From contig NZ_KE384343.1 of assembly GCF_000425265.1 (NCBI RefSeq), positions 317,666 to 381,665 of the forward strand: a stretch of DNA of 64,000 bases. The letters run 5' to 3'. Position numbers and translations under genes: made by a program. Positions 26,505 through 36,340 of this stretch are shown in pieces. How positions within the stretch are numbered: position 1 is the stretch's first letter; each line of letters starts with the position of its first letter. A model generated the notes under the pieces. That model searched no databases. It saw only the letters and a list, made by a program, of their open reading frames with translations, and was not told where the DNA came from. The stretch comes from Maridesulfovibrio zosterae DSM 11974. GTDB lineage: Bacteria > Desulfobacterota > Desulfovibrionia > Desulfovibrionales > Desulfovibrionaceae.

Positions 26505-27212
26505 ATGAATTTCTTTTTGAGCGAGTTGATTGGGACTATGATTCTAACACTGTTCGGTTGTGGTGTTGTTGCTAACGTTCTTTTGGAAAAATCCAAAGGT
26601 CAGAACAGTGGCTGGATCGTCATCACATGGGGTTGGGGTTTTGCAGTTGCATTTGCCGTTTACGTTGCGGGTAAACATTCTGGTGCACATATTAATCCAG
26701 CGGTTACCATTGGTCTTGCTTCAATCGGAGCTTTTCCTTGGGCAAACGTTCCCGTCTACATTGCCGGTCAGATGTGCGGTGGCTTCCTTGGCTCCGTAAT
26801 TTGTTACCTGGTATATAAATGCCATTGGGCTCCTACTGAAGATCCTGGTCTCAAACTGGCTGTATTCTCCACTGGTCCTGCAATTCGCTGCACAGTTGAA
26901 AACTTTCTTTGCGAATTTATCGGTACCGCCTGTTTACTTTTCATTCTACTCGGTCTTGGTGCCAACGAATTCAGTAAGGGGCTTAATCCTCTGATCGTTG
27001 GTTTCTTCATTGTATCTATCGGTCTTTCTCTTGGTGGTCCTACCGGCTACGCTATTAACCCTGCTCGTGACCTCGGTCCCAGAATCGCACACGCACTCCT
27101 TCCTATTCCAGGTAAGGGCGGAAGTGATTGGGGATACGCATGGATTCCTGTAGTAGCACCAATTTGTGGTGGTGTTGCAGGTGCTATGCTTTATAAAGTT
27201 ATCGTTGGATAA
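26505..27212 (+). CDS. glpF: Glycerol facilitator (aquaglyceroporin)
   Basis: Inner-membrane channel for glycerol, 235 residues with six membrane segments and two half-helices. Both pore motifs are intact: HINPAVT (NPA at 64-66) and AINPARDLGPR (NPA at 185-187). The Arg188-Asp189 pair after the second NPA is typical of glycerol-conducting members rather than water channels. The ATG at 26505 follows GGGAG (26495-26499) by five bases. glpK follows after 92 bp on the same strand, and the two are probably one transcript. The long upstream region carries the putative GlpR site and several palindromes. Confidence 0.95.
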   Translation: MNFFLSELIGTMILTLFGCGVVANVLLEKSKGQNSGWIVITWGWGFAVAFAVYVAGKHSGAHINPAVTIGLASIGAFPWANVPVYIAGQMCGGFLGSVICYLVYKCHWAPTEDPGLKLAVFSTGPAIRCTVENFLCEFIGTACLLFILLGLGANEFSKGLNPLIVGFFIVSIGLSLGGPTGYAINPARDLGPRIAHALLPIPGKGGSDWGYAWIPVVAPICGGVAGAMLYKVIVG

Positions 27213-27286
27213 TTTTTAGTTCGAGTTAAGATAGAACAAATAGTAATTTATTGGGTCCGGGGCGGGCATGTTCGCCCCGAACTTAA

Positions 27287-28798
<1,512 letters not shown>

Positions 28799-28841
28799 CA
28801 TTAAAATATACGCAGCTTCGGCTGTTACTATATGTATAGTT

Positions 28842-28872
28842 AAGGGACCGCTTGCGGTCCCTTTTTTTTTAC
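28842..28872 (+). terminator. Rho-independent terminator after glpK
   Basis: A 9-bp stem (28842-28850 with 28855-28863), 4-nt loop and a long T-run. Confidence 0.93.
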
Positions 28873-29151
28873 TCATAAAGTTATGTTTTTAACTTTGTAT
28901 AAAATATCTTCCAAATAAGTGCTTAATAAGATTAACAGTAAATCCTCAATTCTGAATTGTGGGCAATAAATTCGTTTAAAACAAAAATATAGATGTCTTG
29001 ACTATTATGAATTTAACTTAGTATGTACTTGAATTCTATCAGCTACAGTATCTGGGAGGAGAATTGTAGTTTAAGATATAGAATAAAAATGGTGTTTCCG
29101 GCCCCCTGTGGGGGCAGTTAGTTTATTAACTTTGAATTGATGGTGGATATG
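28873..29151 (+). other. Region upstream of the envelope lipoprotein operon
   Basis: About 280 bp without a gene between the glpK terminator and the lpoB-like start. A compact hairpin GCCCCC-TGT-GGGGGC is at 29101-29115, about 35 bases before the start, probably in the mRNA leader. No confident promoter boxes were seen. Confidence 0.5.
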
Positions 29152-29739
29152 ATGAAAAGAATACTATGTTTTGCTTTACTTTGTTTTATGTTTGCGGGGT
29201 GCAGCGCAGGTAAGACCCGCAGAGTCGACCTTGATGCTGAGATTATAAACGATCCTCAGGCTACTTCTGTTCAGGATTATAGAACTGTTGCTGATAAAAT
29301 GGCTAGATCGCTGTTGCAACTGCCGTTTATACATAAGGCTGAAACACCTCCGACAATAGCATTTATAGACGTTGAAAATAGATCAAACAAATATATCGAT
29401 ACCCGTGCCTTTCAGGAAAAAATACGCACACTTCTCTTAAAGAACTGTCGTGGTAAGATTTATTTTCTCGATCGTGCAGCTATCAAAGATATTTTAAAAG
29501 AGCGTAAGCTGAAAAGAAAAGGACAGGCTACAGCTTCATCTAAAGCTGGCGGTAAAATTCTGGGCGCAGATTATTTTCTTACAGGGTCAATTCATTCGAT
29601 TACTACACGCCAATCTGATGCGAGCACAGATTATATGCGCTACTCTTTTCGTCTAACCGATGCAGACAATTCTTTAATTGTCTGGGAAGATGATTATGAG
29701 TCACGTTCACATACACAAAAATCATGGCTTGACCAGTAG
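29152..29739 (+). CDS. LpoB-like outer-membrane lipoprotein
   Basis: A 195-residue lipoprotein with signal MKRILCFALLCFMFAGC, lipid-modified Cys17. The mature part matches the LpoB family (activator of penicillin-binding protein 1B in enterobacteria): the PPTIAFIDVENRSNKYID strand, a kinase-like RAAIKDILKERKLKRKG helix, and LGADYFLTGSIHSI near the end. In this lineage the partner PBP is unknown, so only the fold is supported. ATG codons at 29149 and 29152 are both possible; 29152 is five bases from GGTGG. It is the first of six same-strand genes with gaps of 14-27 bp. Confidence 0.85.
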   Translation: MKRILCFALLCFMFAGCSAGKTRRVDLDAEIINDPQATSVQDYRTVADKMARSLLQLPFIHKAETPPTIAFIDVENRSNKYIDTRAFQEKIRTLLLKNCRGKIYFLDRAAIKDILKERKLKRKGQATASSKAGGKILGADYFLTGSIHSITTRQSDASTDYMRYSFRLTDADNSLIVWEDDYESRSHTQKSWLDQ

Positions 29740-29762
29740 TCTTACCCGGGGAGGGATATATT

Positions 29763-31676
29763 ATGCGTTTTTCAAGATCGCAGATTGCTGCTGTCATAGT
29801 GATTATTTCTGTTTCCTTTTTGGTTCAGGCTTGTGTTTCAAGAAATGCCGGCCCACCGATTCAAACTACAATTAACAAAGAAAAACAGGATTGGCCGAAA
29901 CCATCAGGTATTGAAGAGGCAATGGATTATGCTAAAATTCCCGCCAGCAGTAATGCTGTTGCCTATGACAAAAAATTAATTTCAAAGATTGATCAGGATT
30001 CAGCTGTCTGGGCTGATGTTTATTACTCTGATGCAATGATCGCCCGTGCTCCTAATGAGATGCTCAGGGATCTCTGGAAAGCCAGCAATCTGTCATATTC
30101 TCTCAGGGCACAGCAAAAGGGAGATAATGATTTTATTTTACCGCTGCTAAACAGAAGTATGCTTTATATCAGTGTCGGAGCTTACCACAATGCATTCAAA
30201 CTTTTGCTGAATGCGAAGGGAGTAATGGATTCTGTTTTTCAGGAAGGTGGTGAACTCGGGGCTGAGCAGGAGAAAATCTTTAAAGGTGAACACTATGAAA
30301 AATCTCTGGCATGTTTCTATATGGGCATGCTTTTGTATATTCACGGTGACTATCAGAACGCCAGAGCAATGTTCTTAAGTGCCATAGAGGTTGACCGAGA
30401 CAGTCTTCCTAACCGTGAGATTTTGCAGAAGTGGATCAAGAATAATGGTGCAGCATTAGGGCTGACCCTTGAAGAAACCACTGCTCTTTACCAATCTCTT
30501 GGCGATGATAACCGTGTTGTTCATTACATGTTGGCCAGAACCCTCGTTCAACTTGGCGATTATGAAAATGCAAAAGTTGAACTCGATAAAATAGACAGCT
30601 ATTGTAAAATCCCTGATCATATGGTTTCCGATGCATGTGGTTCTTTTGGCAGTCGTTTAGTTAAGCAATATGATATCCAGCCAACCGGTAAAGATGAATT
30701 TGCTGATATTGAACGCCTTGAAAAGGATAATCTGGTAGTTTTTGTTACAATGGGCCATGCGCCCACTAAGTATGTCGGTGGGCCTGAAGGCAATACTGAC
30801 TATATAGCCCCCCGTCCATATCTTGAACGTCAGGCCGAAGTTTATGTGGATGGAAAACTTATTGGTGAGCCTTACCCTCTCTTCAACATGCTTCATCAGG
30901 CAACAAGTACTTCCCGTTCTGTAAAAGATACTGTTCAGGGCGGCAAAGCTGCTGGAAAAATAGCAGCAGTTGTTGCAGCACGTTTTATTCCGTTCATTGG
31001 TGGAATTGTTTCTGACACCATAGAAAACAACTGGAGCATCGTAGCTGATACGAGACGCTGGGGAACTGCTCCCAATGAAGTGCAGGTTCTTTCGGCAAGA
31101 GTAGAACCGGGGCTTCATACGGTTACAGTTTTATTTTATGATATAAATGGTAAACCTTTGCCTCATTATGAGCAGACCCACTATTACGTTCCTGTTTCCA
31201 ATGAGAAAGAAACTGTGTTGGTCAGCCGTGCTATTCGTGATAAAGGCAATGCTGTGAATGGTTTTTACTGTACTGAAGCTCGTTCAGTTAATGTAGAAAG
31301 TGGTGTGTTTGAATATATAGCAGGTGACCTGCTTAAAAATGATTTAGACCCTGATTCAGGACTAGATAAAGATGAAATGGTCGCAGTTGTTAAAGTAGAA
31401 TTTGATGACCCAGCTAAAACCAAGCAGTTTATAGAAACAGGTGCCATTAATCCGTGGCTTAATACCGAAGCTATGGAGCAGAGATTTGATGGTCAGTTTG
31501 AAGGAATCAGAGTTATCAAGGTCGCTGAAGCTAAAGTTCTTAGAAAAGGTAAATACTCAAAATGCAAAGTGACAAATGGTAAGCTTGAGGAGAATCAGGT
31601 ATATTTTATAACCATGAACAACTTACCTTTTGATGATATTATTGAGATTTCAAACCATAGCTTTGTCCAGAAATAG
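29763..31676 (+). CDS. TPR-containing lipoprotein, COG3014-like
   Basis: A 637-residue exported protein with a lipoprotein-type signal ending LVQAC, Cys24. Residues 110-270 contain helical pairs of the TPR type (ACFYMGMLLYIHGDYQNARAMF and HYMLARTLVQLGDYENAKVEL are the clearest). The middle (about 315-480) is beta-rich with a glycine/alanine-rich hydrophobic stretch (AAGKIAAVVAARFIPFIGGIVS) that might touch a membrane. It resembles COG3014 proteins, which often neighbour lpoB/ycfL genes and have no established role. GGGAGGG precedes the ATG. Second gene of the operon. Confidence 0.8.
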   Translation: MRFSRSQIAAVIVIISVSFLVQACVSRNAGPPIQTTINKEKQDWPKPSGIEEAMDYAKIPASSNAVAYDKKLISKIDQDSAVWADVYYSDAMIARAPNEMLRDLWKASNLSYSLRAQQKGDNDFILPLLNRSMLYISVGAYHNAFKLLLNAKGVMDSVFQEGGELGAEQEKIFKGEHYEKSLACFYMGMLLYIHGDYQNARAMFLSAIEVDRDSLPNREILQKWIKNNGAALGLTLEETTALYQSLGDDNRVVHYMLARTLVQLGDYENAKVELDKIDSYCKIPDHMVSDACGSFGSRLVKQYDIQPTGKDEFADIERLEKDNLVVFVTMGHAPTKYVGGPEGNTDYIAPRPYLERQAEVYVDGKLIGEPYPLFNMLHQATSTSRSVKDTVQGGKAAGKIAAVVAARFIPFIGGIVSDTIENNWSIVADTRRWGTAPNEVQVLSARVEPGLHTVTVLFYDINGKPLPHYEQTHYYVPVSNEKETVLVSRAIRDKGNAVNGFYCTEARSVNVESGVFEYIAGDLLKNDLDPDSGLDKDEMVAVVKVEFDDPAKTKQFIETGAINPWLNTEAMEQRFDGQFEGIRVIKVAEAKVLRKGKYSKCKVTNGKLEENQVYFITMNNLPFDDIIEISNHSFVQK

Positions 31677-31702
31677 TACTCATTGCGCAGGAGAATATAC
31701 CA

Positions 31703-32158
31703 ATGAACAGAAGACATTTTCTTAAAATTATAACAGGAACTTTAGTTGCGGGAACAAGCGTTATTGCCGGTTGTTCCCACAAACCTACTAAATATTTTGT
31801 TAATCCATATGTGGCAAAAAGCCTGAATCCGCCGGAGATTAAGCATTGTTTTACAACTATAGGTCATAAGCCCGGTACAAAGCCTTTTATCCATGGCGGC
31901 ACATGTTGCTGCACCCCTACTCCTGAATTGATGGAACAGTATCACGCTGATGGATTCCTTCTTGATATGGATGTTAACGCTCTTATTGCAGAGTATGAGG
32001 AGCGGGGAATAATTCTTGAACATGATGATGGATGGCAGTGTAATAATATGTGTGACTCCGGTCCTCATCTTGTTTTTGGTGGTAAATGTATGGTCCCCCC
32101 GACTATTGGGACCCAAAACTACGAAAATGTTATCGTAGGCAAGAAACCTAAAGTCTAG
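31703..32158 (+). CDS. Tat-type Cys-rich lipoprotein of unknown function
   Basis: A 151-residue protein whose N-terminus combines a twin-arginine motif (NRRHFLK, residues 2-8) with a lipobox (VIAGC, Cys24). This suggests export in folded form through Tat and then lipid attachment. The mature part has seven further cysteines, including a CCC run in GGTCCCTP (about 66-73) and CNNMC (about 113-117), which could hold a metal or cofactor; that would explain Tat export. I do not recognise the family. CAGGAG lies upstream of the ATG. Third gene of the operon. Confidence 0.75.
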   Translation: MNRRHFLKIITGTLVAGTSVIAGCSHKPTKYFVNPYVAKSLNPPEIKHCFTTIGHKPGTKPFIHGGTCCCTPTPELMEQYHADGFLLDMDVNALIAEYEERGIILEHDDGWQCNNMCDSGPHLVFGGKCMVPPTIGTQNYENVIVGKKPKV

Positions 32159-32173
32159 GTTGGAGGTGTATAT

Positions 32174-32629
32174 ATGAGATCTATTTTACTTTTACTTATG
32201 CTTGCTGCAGTCTTAGCTGTTTCTGCGTGTAGTCCTGCTGTTGCTCCTGTTGGAAATTATGATTCTGTTGCGTCGCAAAAAGAAAATAAAATACTTTATC
32301 TGAGAAGGGACGGTCTGATTGGAAGCCAGTATGCAACTCTAAATCGTTATCTTAAAGTTGTAAGAAATTTTTCTAAGTATGACGAGAATGGGTTATTTAA
32401 GGTTGTTGTTGTTTTTAACAATGATCGTTACGAGGATTCACGTAAAAATTTGAATTGTGATGTACAGTTTGTTTTTCTTGATGAAGATGGAATTGAATTG
32501 GAAAAAACAAACTGGCAACCTTATATGTTTCCTTCCGGTCAGGATATAACTATTAAAGAGGTTTCACTTAATCCTGATGCAAGGGACTACAAAATTTATG
32601 TTAGAGAGCCCCGTGATTCCACATGGTAG
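32174..32629 (+). CDS. YcfL-like (DUF1425) lipoprotein
   Basis: A 151-residue lipoprotein with signal MRSILLLLMLAAVLAVSAC, Cys19. The mature domain is a single immunoglobulin-like beta sandwich with alternating strands (FKVVVVFNND, CDVQFVFLDEDGIEL, DYKIYVREP), as in YcfL/DUF1425. In Escherichia coli ycfL sits next to lpoB, and the same pairing appears here. Function is unknown even in the model organism. TGGAGG precedes the ATG by about eight bases. Fourth gene of the operon. Confidence 0.82.
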   Translation: MRSILLLLMLAAVLAVSACSPAVAPVGNYDSVASQKENKILYLRRDGLIGSQYATLNRYLKVVRNFSKYDENGLFKVVVVFNNDRYEDSRKNLNCDVQFVFLDEDGIELEKTNWQPYMFPSGQDITIKEVSLNPDARDYKIYVREPRDSTW

Positions 32630-32649
32630 TTTGAACCAAGGAGGGGATG

Positions 32650-33642
32650 ATGTTAAAATCAATTAAGGTAATTATATTAGTGTGTTTAGTGCTGACTATG
32701 GTTGGTCAAATTGCATTTGCAGGTGATTTGATGAATCCGACAAGTTTTGATCACAAGGATCGGGGGCAGCACTTTGAGGCGCTTGGCCCTAGTACAAGTT
32801 TGCGTATTGCATTAAAATCTTTGAATGATAACCAGCTTGTCAATACTCCTTACGGACATGTCGAGGGGGGAAAGACTGTTGTTACAAAGCAGGGTACTGC
32901 AACTGATCCAGAGCGTTATAATACCAGTCGTGACAATATAGGGACAAGTGTTAAGTTACGGGAAATGTTGTCCTATAAGCTATCTTCACTCCCTTTTATT
33001 GAGTTGATTGAGCGAGATAATGTGAACTCGATTGTTCGAGAACTGGAGTTCGCTGAAAACAATAAATATGTTAAGAAAGATACCTTGAATGAAGTCGGCC
33101 TTGAAATGCCGCAGTTCTTTATCAAGGCATTTTTTACAGCTAATGAAGGTCCATGCCGGGAAGATGACTCAGCTGAGGAAGAAGCCTGGGGGAATGATGA
33201 TGAACTTAAAATGCCCAAAAGGCCATATCGGCTTATGTTACGCTTCTATGATATTAAGACATCTAAAATTGTCTACATAACATGTGGAAGCGGAGTTATT
33301 ATCAAGGATGCAATCGACCGGTCTGTAGAAGATTTTAAGAAACATAAATATCTGTTTTATCCAGAGATGAGAGCTAGAAGTGTCTCTGGTGGGATCATAA
33401 ATATTGATCATGGTCAGAAATCAGGTATGACAGCTGGAGTAAAGTTTCTGTTAGTCCGCCATTCCGGTCCACTCAAATCACTTAAGATGGATGATAATCC
33501 GGAAATTGTTGCTTTATGTGAAGTTCAGAATTCAAATTCTGATGGTTGTAAAGCTGAGATTATAGAAAAATATGAAGGCTATGAACCTGAAAAAGGTGAT
33601 CTGGTTGTTTTCAGCCATCCTGTAGTTCGCGAGTGGGATTAA
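32650..33642 (+). CDS. CsgG/FlgT-like periplasmic protein
   Basis: A 330-residue exported protein with a signal peptide (cleavage near AFA-GD, residue 25), no lipobox. Residues 45-240 contain CsgG-like features: LREMLSYKLSSLPFIELIERDNVNSIVREL is the typical strand-helix pattern of CsgG and LpoB relatives, followed by YRLMLRFYDIKTSKIVY. The C-terminal 90 residues (GGIINIDHGQKSGMTAGVKFLL to EKGDLVVF) look like the beta domain at the end of FlgT-type proteins. It lacks the lipid anchor and pore segments of true CsgG. The ATG at 32650 is preferred since AAGGAGG ends five bases earlier; one at 32647 is too close. Fifth gene of the operon. Confidence 0.75.
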   Translation: MLKSIKVIILVCLVLTMVGQIAFAGDLMNPTSFDHKDRGQHFEALGPSTSLRIALKSLNDNQLVNTPYGHVEGGKTVVTKQGTATDPERYNTSRDNIGTSVKLREMLSYKLSSLPFIELIERDNVNSIVRELEFAENNKYVKKDTLNEVGLEMPQFFIKAFFTANEGPCREDDSAEEEAWGNDDELKMPKRPYRLMLRFYDIKTSKIVYITCGSGVIIKDAIDRSVEDFKKHKYLFYPEMRARSVSGGIINIDHGQKSGMTAGVKFLLVRHSGPLKSLKMDDNPEIVALCEVQNSNSDGCKAEIIEKYEGYEPEKGDLVVFSHPVVREWD

Positions 33643-33658
33643 AAATACAAGATAAGTT

Positions 33659-35041
33659 ATGACCGAAAAAGCTCTCTCACTATTTGTTTTGTTAACACTC
33701 CTCGTTTCTGGTGGATGTATCCGCCAGAAACGAGGAGATGTTTTTGATTCAATGGTTGATAAATTCGGTACCATGGATGCTTCCGATGGTATGGATGAAG
33801 TTGAACTTGATGAAAATGATTTTTTTCAGAATGCTATGACCCTATACGAACAGGGACACTATCTGGAAGCGCAAAAGAAATTTGCTATTTTCAAGAATAA
33901 ATTTCCGTACAGCTCAATGATTCCGGCTTCTGTATTTTTTCAAGGTGAATGTTTTTTTAATTCTAAAGTTTATATTCAGGCATCACGTTACTACCATTCG
34001 CTGATACATACCTATCCGTATTCGTCCTATGTGCCGCAGGCTAAAATTAAGGATGGCATAAGTATGTACATGATAGGAAAAAACCGAAAGGCTGACGCTC
34101 TTTTCAAGAACGTTATCCGTGACTATCCAGACACTAAATTTTCCAAATCAGCTTCTTTTGCATTAAATGGCAAAATTCATGAAGCTGAAGCGCTTGTCTC
34201 CGGAGTAACAATTGAGCCGGAAATTGTTGTTGAACATAATATTTTTACAAAGACTGTTGGTACGCTTCCGGTCAATGTAAATGAAGTTAGCCCAAAATCT
34301 CAATGTGTTTCCACATATCCGAATCGCTACTTAATTGTCATCGCCAATTCTGAGTATAAATATTATGGGAACCTTAGTTATGTGAATAATGATGTGACCG
34401 TACTACAAGAGTTGGGTACTTGTTATTTGGGAGTTCCTGAGCAGAATATAGTTGTAAACAGAAACACAACTTTTTCAGAACTAAAACGCATCTTTACTCA
34501 TCTCAATAATATTGTCCGGCAGAAAGATTCGATTGTTTTTGTATATTATACCGGCCATGGAATTGAGGATCAGCTGGGAAATCCATATTTAGTCCCTGTT
34601 GACGCATCCTTAAAAGGTGAAATGGACTTGAATGATAGTACTATCCCGTTAACATTTGTGCAGGGGCAGCTAGACAGGCTTAATGTCAGGAGTAAAGTTT
34701 TTATTTGGGATGCTTGCCGGGTAGATGTTCCATGGAAATTGATTCATGTGAATCGACGGATAAATACTGATATAGCAGGTGACAGTACATATATTTTTGC
34801 TACATCATCAGGGAATACAAGTAATATTTCGAAACAAAAATCCATTTCAGCTTTTTTGGACTCGCTGTGGGAACTGGCAAGGGCTGGAACAGCTAATTTT
34901 GATCTGGATTCAAGTGGTTATGTCGAGTTGATGGAAATTAAGGATTCGTTAGAGTCGCGCTTGCGAAGAACAACAGTTGATTCCCGGCAGAAATTAGAGA
35001 TTAGAGGGATAACTAGTGCTAAGATTTTTCCTGTTCAATAG
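33659..35041 (+). CDS. TPR lipoprotein fused to a caspase-like protease domain
   Basis: A 460-residue protein in three parts. Residues 1-20 are a lipoprotein signal (VSGGC, Cys20). Residues 54-175 are TPR-like repeats of the BamD/YbgF kind (YEQGHYLEAQKKF, ADALFKNVIRDYPDTKF). Residues 222-460 are a caspase-fold (peptidase C14) domain: strand YLIVIANSEYKYYGNL, catalytic His300 in YYTGHG, catalytic Cys353 in WDACR, and YIFATSSGN. A canonical EF-hand loop pattern (DLDSSGYVELME, 415-426) lies in the C-terminal part, which suggests calcium dependence as in metacaspases. It is the last gene of the six-gene lipoprotein operon and should face the periplasm. Protease activity is inferred from motifs only. 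Confidence 0.85.
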   Translation: MTEKALSLFVLLTLLVSGGCIRQKRGDVFDSMVDKFGTMDASDGMDEVELDENDFFQNAMTLYEQGHYLEAQKKFAIFKNKFPYSSMIPASVFFQGECFFNSKVYIQASRYYHSLIHTYPYSSYVPQAKIKDGISMYMIGKNRKADALFKNVIRDYPDTKFSKSASFALNGKIHEAEALVSGVTIEPEIVVEHNIFTKTVGTLPVNVNEVSPKSQCVSTYPNRYLIVIANSEYKYYGNLSYVNNDVTVLQELGTCYLGVPEQNIVVNRNTTFSELKRIFTHLNNIVRQKDSIVFVYYTGHGIEDQLGNPYLVPVDASLKGEMDLNDSTIPLTFVQGQLDRLNVRSKVFIWDACRVDVPWKLIHVNRRINTDIAGDSTYIFATSSGNTSNISKQKSISAFLDSLWELARAGTANFDLDSSGYVELMEIKDSLESRLRRTTVDSRQKLEIRGITSAKIFPVQ

Positions 35042-35060
35042 TTAAAAAACAAGAGTTGTT

Positions 35061-35098
35061 AAAATGGCCGGCGTCGACAGGGTGCTGGCCATTTTTTT
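35061..35098 (+). terminator. Terminator closing the envelope lipoprotein operon
   Basis: A 12-bp stem with one G-U pair (35061-35072 with 35084-35095), followed by T. Confidence 0.9.
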
Positions 35099-35197
35099 AT
35101 TCTATTATAAATATCAAGTTATAATTTTTTTTTATTTTTTTTATAAATAAAATCTATTATGCTTTTATAAGATTTAATCACAATTTTAGGAGTCCCC

Positions 35198-36340
35198 GTG
35201 CAAAATCTTCTCGTTGTATCAAATAACAATAAGATAACTAGTTCATTAGTAAATTTATTTGATAATGAATATTGTATCTGTGTTGCTGAGAATGATTTTG
35301 ATGGTATTCTAGATGTTACAGGCGACAAATGTCCTGATAAAATAATTGTGGATTGTAAAGACTATGCAGAAGTCAAAGATGTGTTGTTAAAATTAAAAGA
35401 AAGTTTTGATGAATCAAATATTATAGTTATGTCTTCTTTTTTAAGCACAGAAGATAAGTCTGAAATTGAGTCTAATTTAAATTTAGACTTAATAATAAAG
35501 CCATGTAACCGTAATCAGCTCTTAAGTTTATTAAAAAAAAGTAAAAAAAATATACAAAAAAAAATAGATAAGCGAATTATTCATGTAATTGTCAATTCTT
35601 ATAGCTCAAAGAATGTTGTTTTATACAGGTGTTATAATAGAATAATATCTTTAGCTGGTAAGTTACGTCCTTTTTACTCTATAGATTTTGAGTATATATA
35701 TGATTTAATAGCTTATTATATTTTTGTCATTACTACTTTGGAAGACCATATGATGATGGATTTGTTATCTGGCGCAAATACTAAAAAAGAAGCGATTCCA
35801 TTTCTTATTGAGCAGCTAGAGAAAATGAGAGATTTTGGCGATAGGCAATTCGTTGATTTCGACTCTTCTTCTATTTTAGAAATGCTTTATATTAGTAAGA
35901 GATATAATGGAAAAGGTTTGCCGAATGATGATGTTGCTGGAAAAAAATTGCCGTTCGCAGCGCGACTTTTACATTTATTATTTGATTTTCATTATTTGCA
36001 AGAGAAAGGAAAAAGTGTTGGCGAGAGTGTTTATATATTAAATAAACGGTCAGGATGGTATGATGATGAAATTTTAATAAAAATTAACGAGGCCTTAGGG
36101 GAAGAAGCCTGTTCTTACGAGCGTGAAGTTTTCCCGCTTGGGCTGGAAGCTGAAATGGTACTTGCACAGAATTTATATGGAACGGTCAAAGGTAAAAAAG
36201 TTTTAGTTATCAAGAAGGGGGATACCTTAACAGCTAAAAATATAGATTATATTCATAAACATGGACATGATATTCTTGACGTAACTGAGCCTATTTTAAT
36301 TCGTGAAAAGGTTGTTTTAGGCGATAAAAAAAATGCTTAA
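35198..36340 (+). CDS. Receiver-like protein with degenerate HD-GYP domain
   Basis: A 380-residue cytoplasmic protein. Residues 1-115 resemble a response-regulator receiver (QNLLVVSNNN start, KIIVDCKD strand with Asp, and LIIKPCN as the conserved Lys loop). The rest follows the HD-GYP helical pattern: YNGKGLPNDDVAGKKLPFAARLLHL aligns with the GYP region and the following helices, but GYP reads GLP and the upstream HD pair cannot be found, so catalysis is unlikely. GTG start with TAGGAG upstream. It overlaps the intact HD-GYP gene by 8 bp, which suggests translational coupling. Its codons are strikingly AT-rich. Confidence 0.7.
   Translation: MQNLLVVSNNNKITSSLVNLFDNEYCICVAENDFDGILDVTGDKCPDKIIVDCKDYAEVKDVLLKLKESFDESNIIVMSSFLSTEDKSEIESNLNLDLIIKPCNRNQLLSLLKKSKKNIQKKIDKRIIHVIVNSYSSKNVVLYRCYNRIISLAGKLRPFYSIDFEYIYDLIAYYIFVITTLEDHMMMDLLSGANTKKEAIPFLIEQLEKMRDFGDRQFVDFDSSSILEMLYISKRYNGKGLPNDDVAGKKLPFAARLLHLLFDFHYLQEKGKSVGESVYILNKRSGWYDDEILIKINEALGEEACSYEREVFPLGLEAEMVLAQNLYGTVKGKKVLVIKKGDTLTAKNIDYIHKHGHDILDVTEPILIREKVVLGDKKNA

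Noticed and set aside
32650..33642. True curli secretion channel CsgG
   Set aside because: No lipobox, no pore-forming segments, an extra FlgT-like end domain and no other curli genes nearby.
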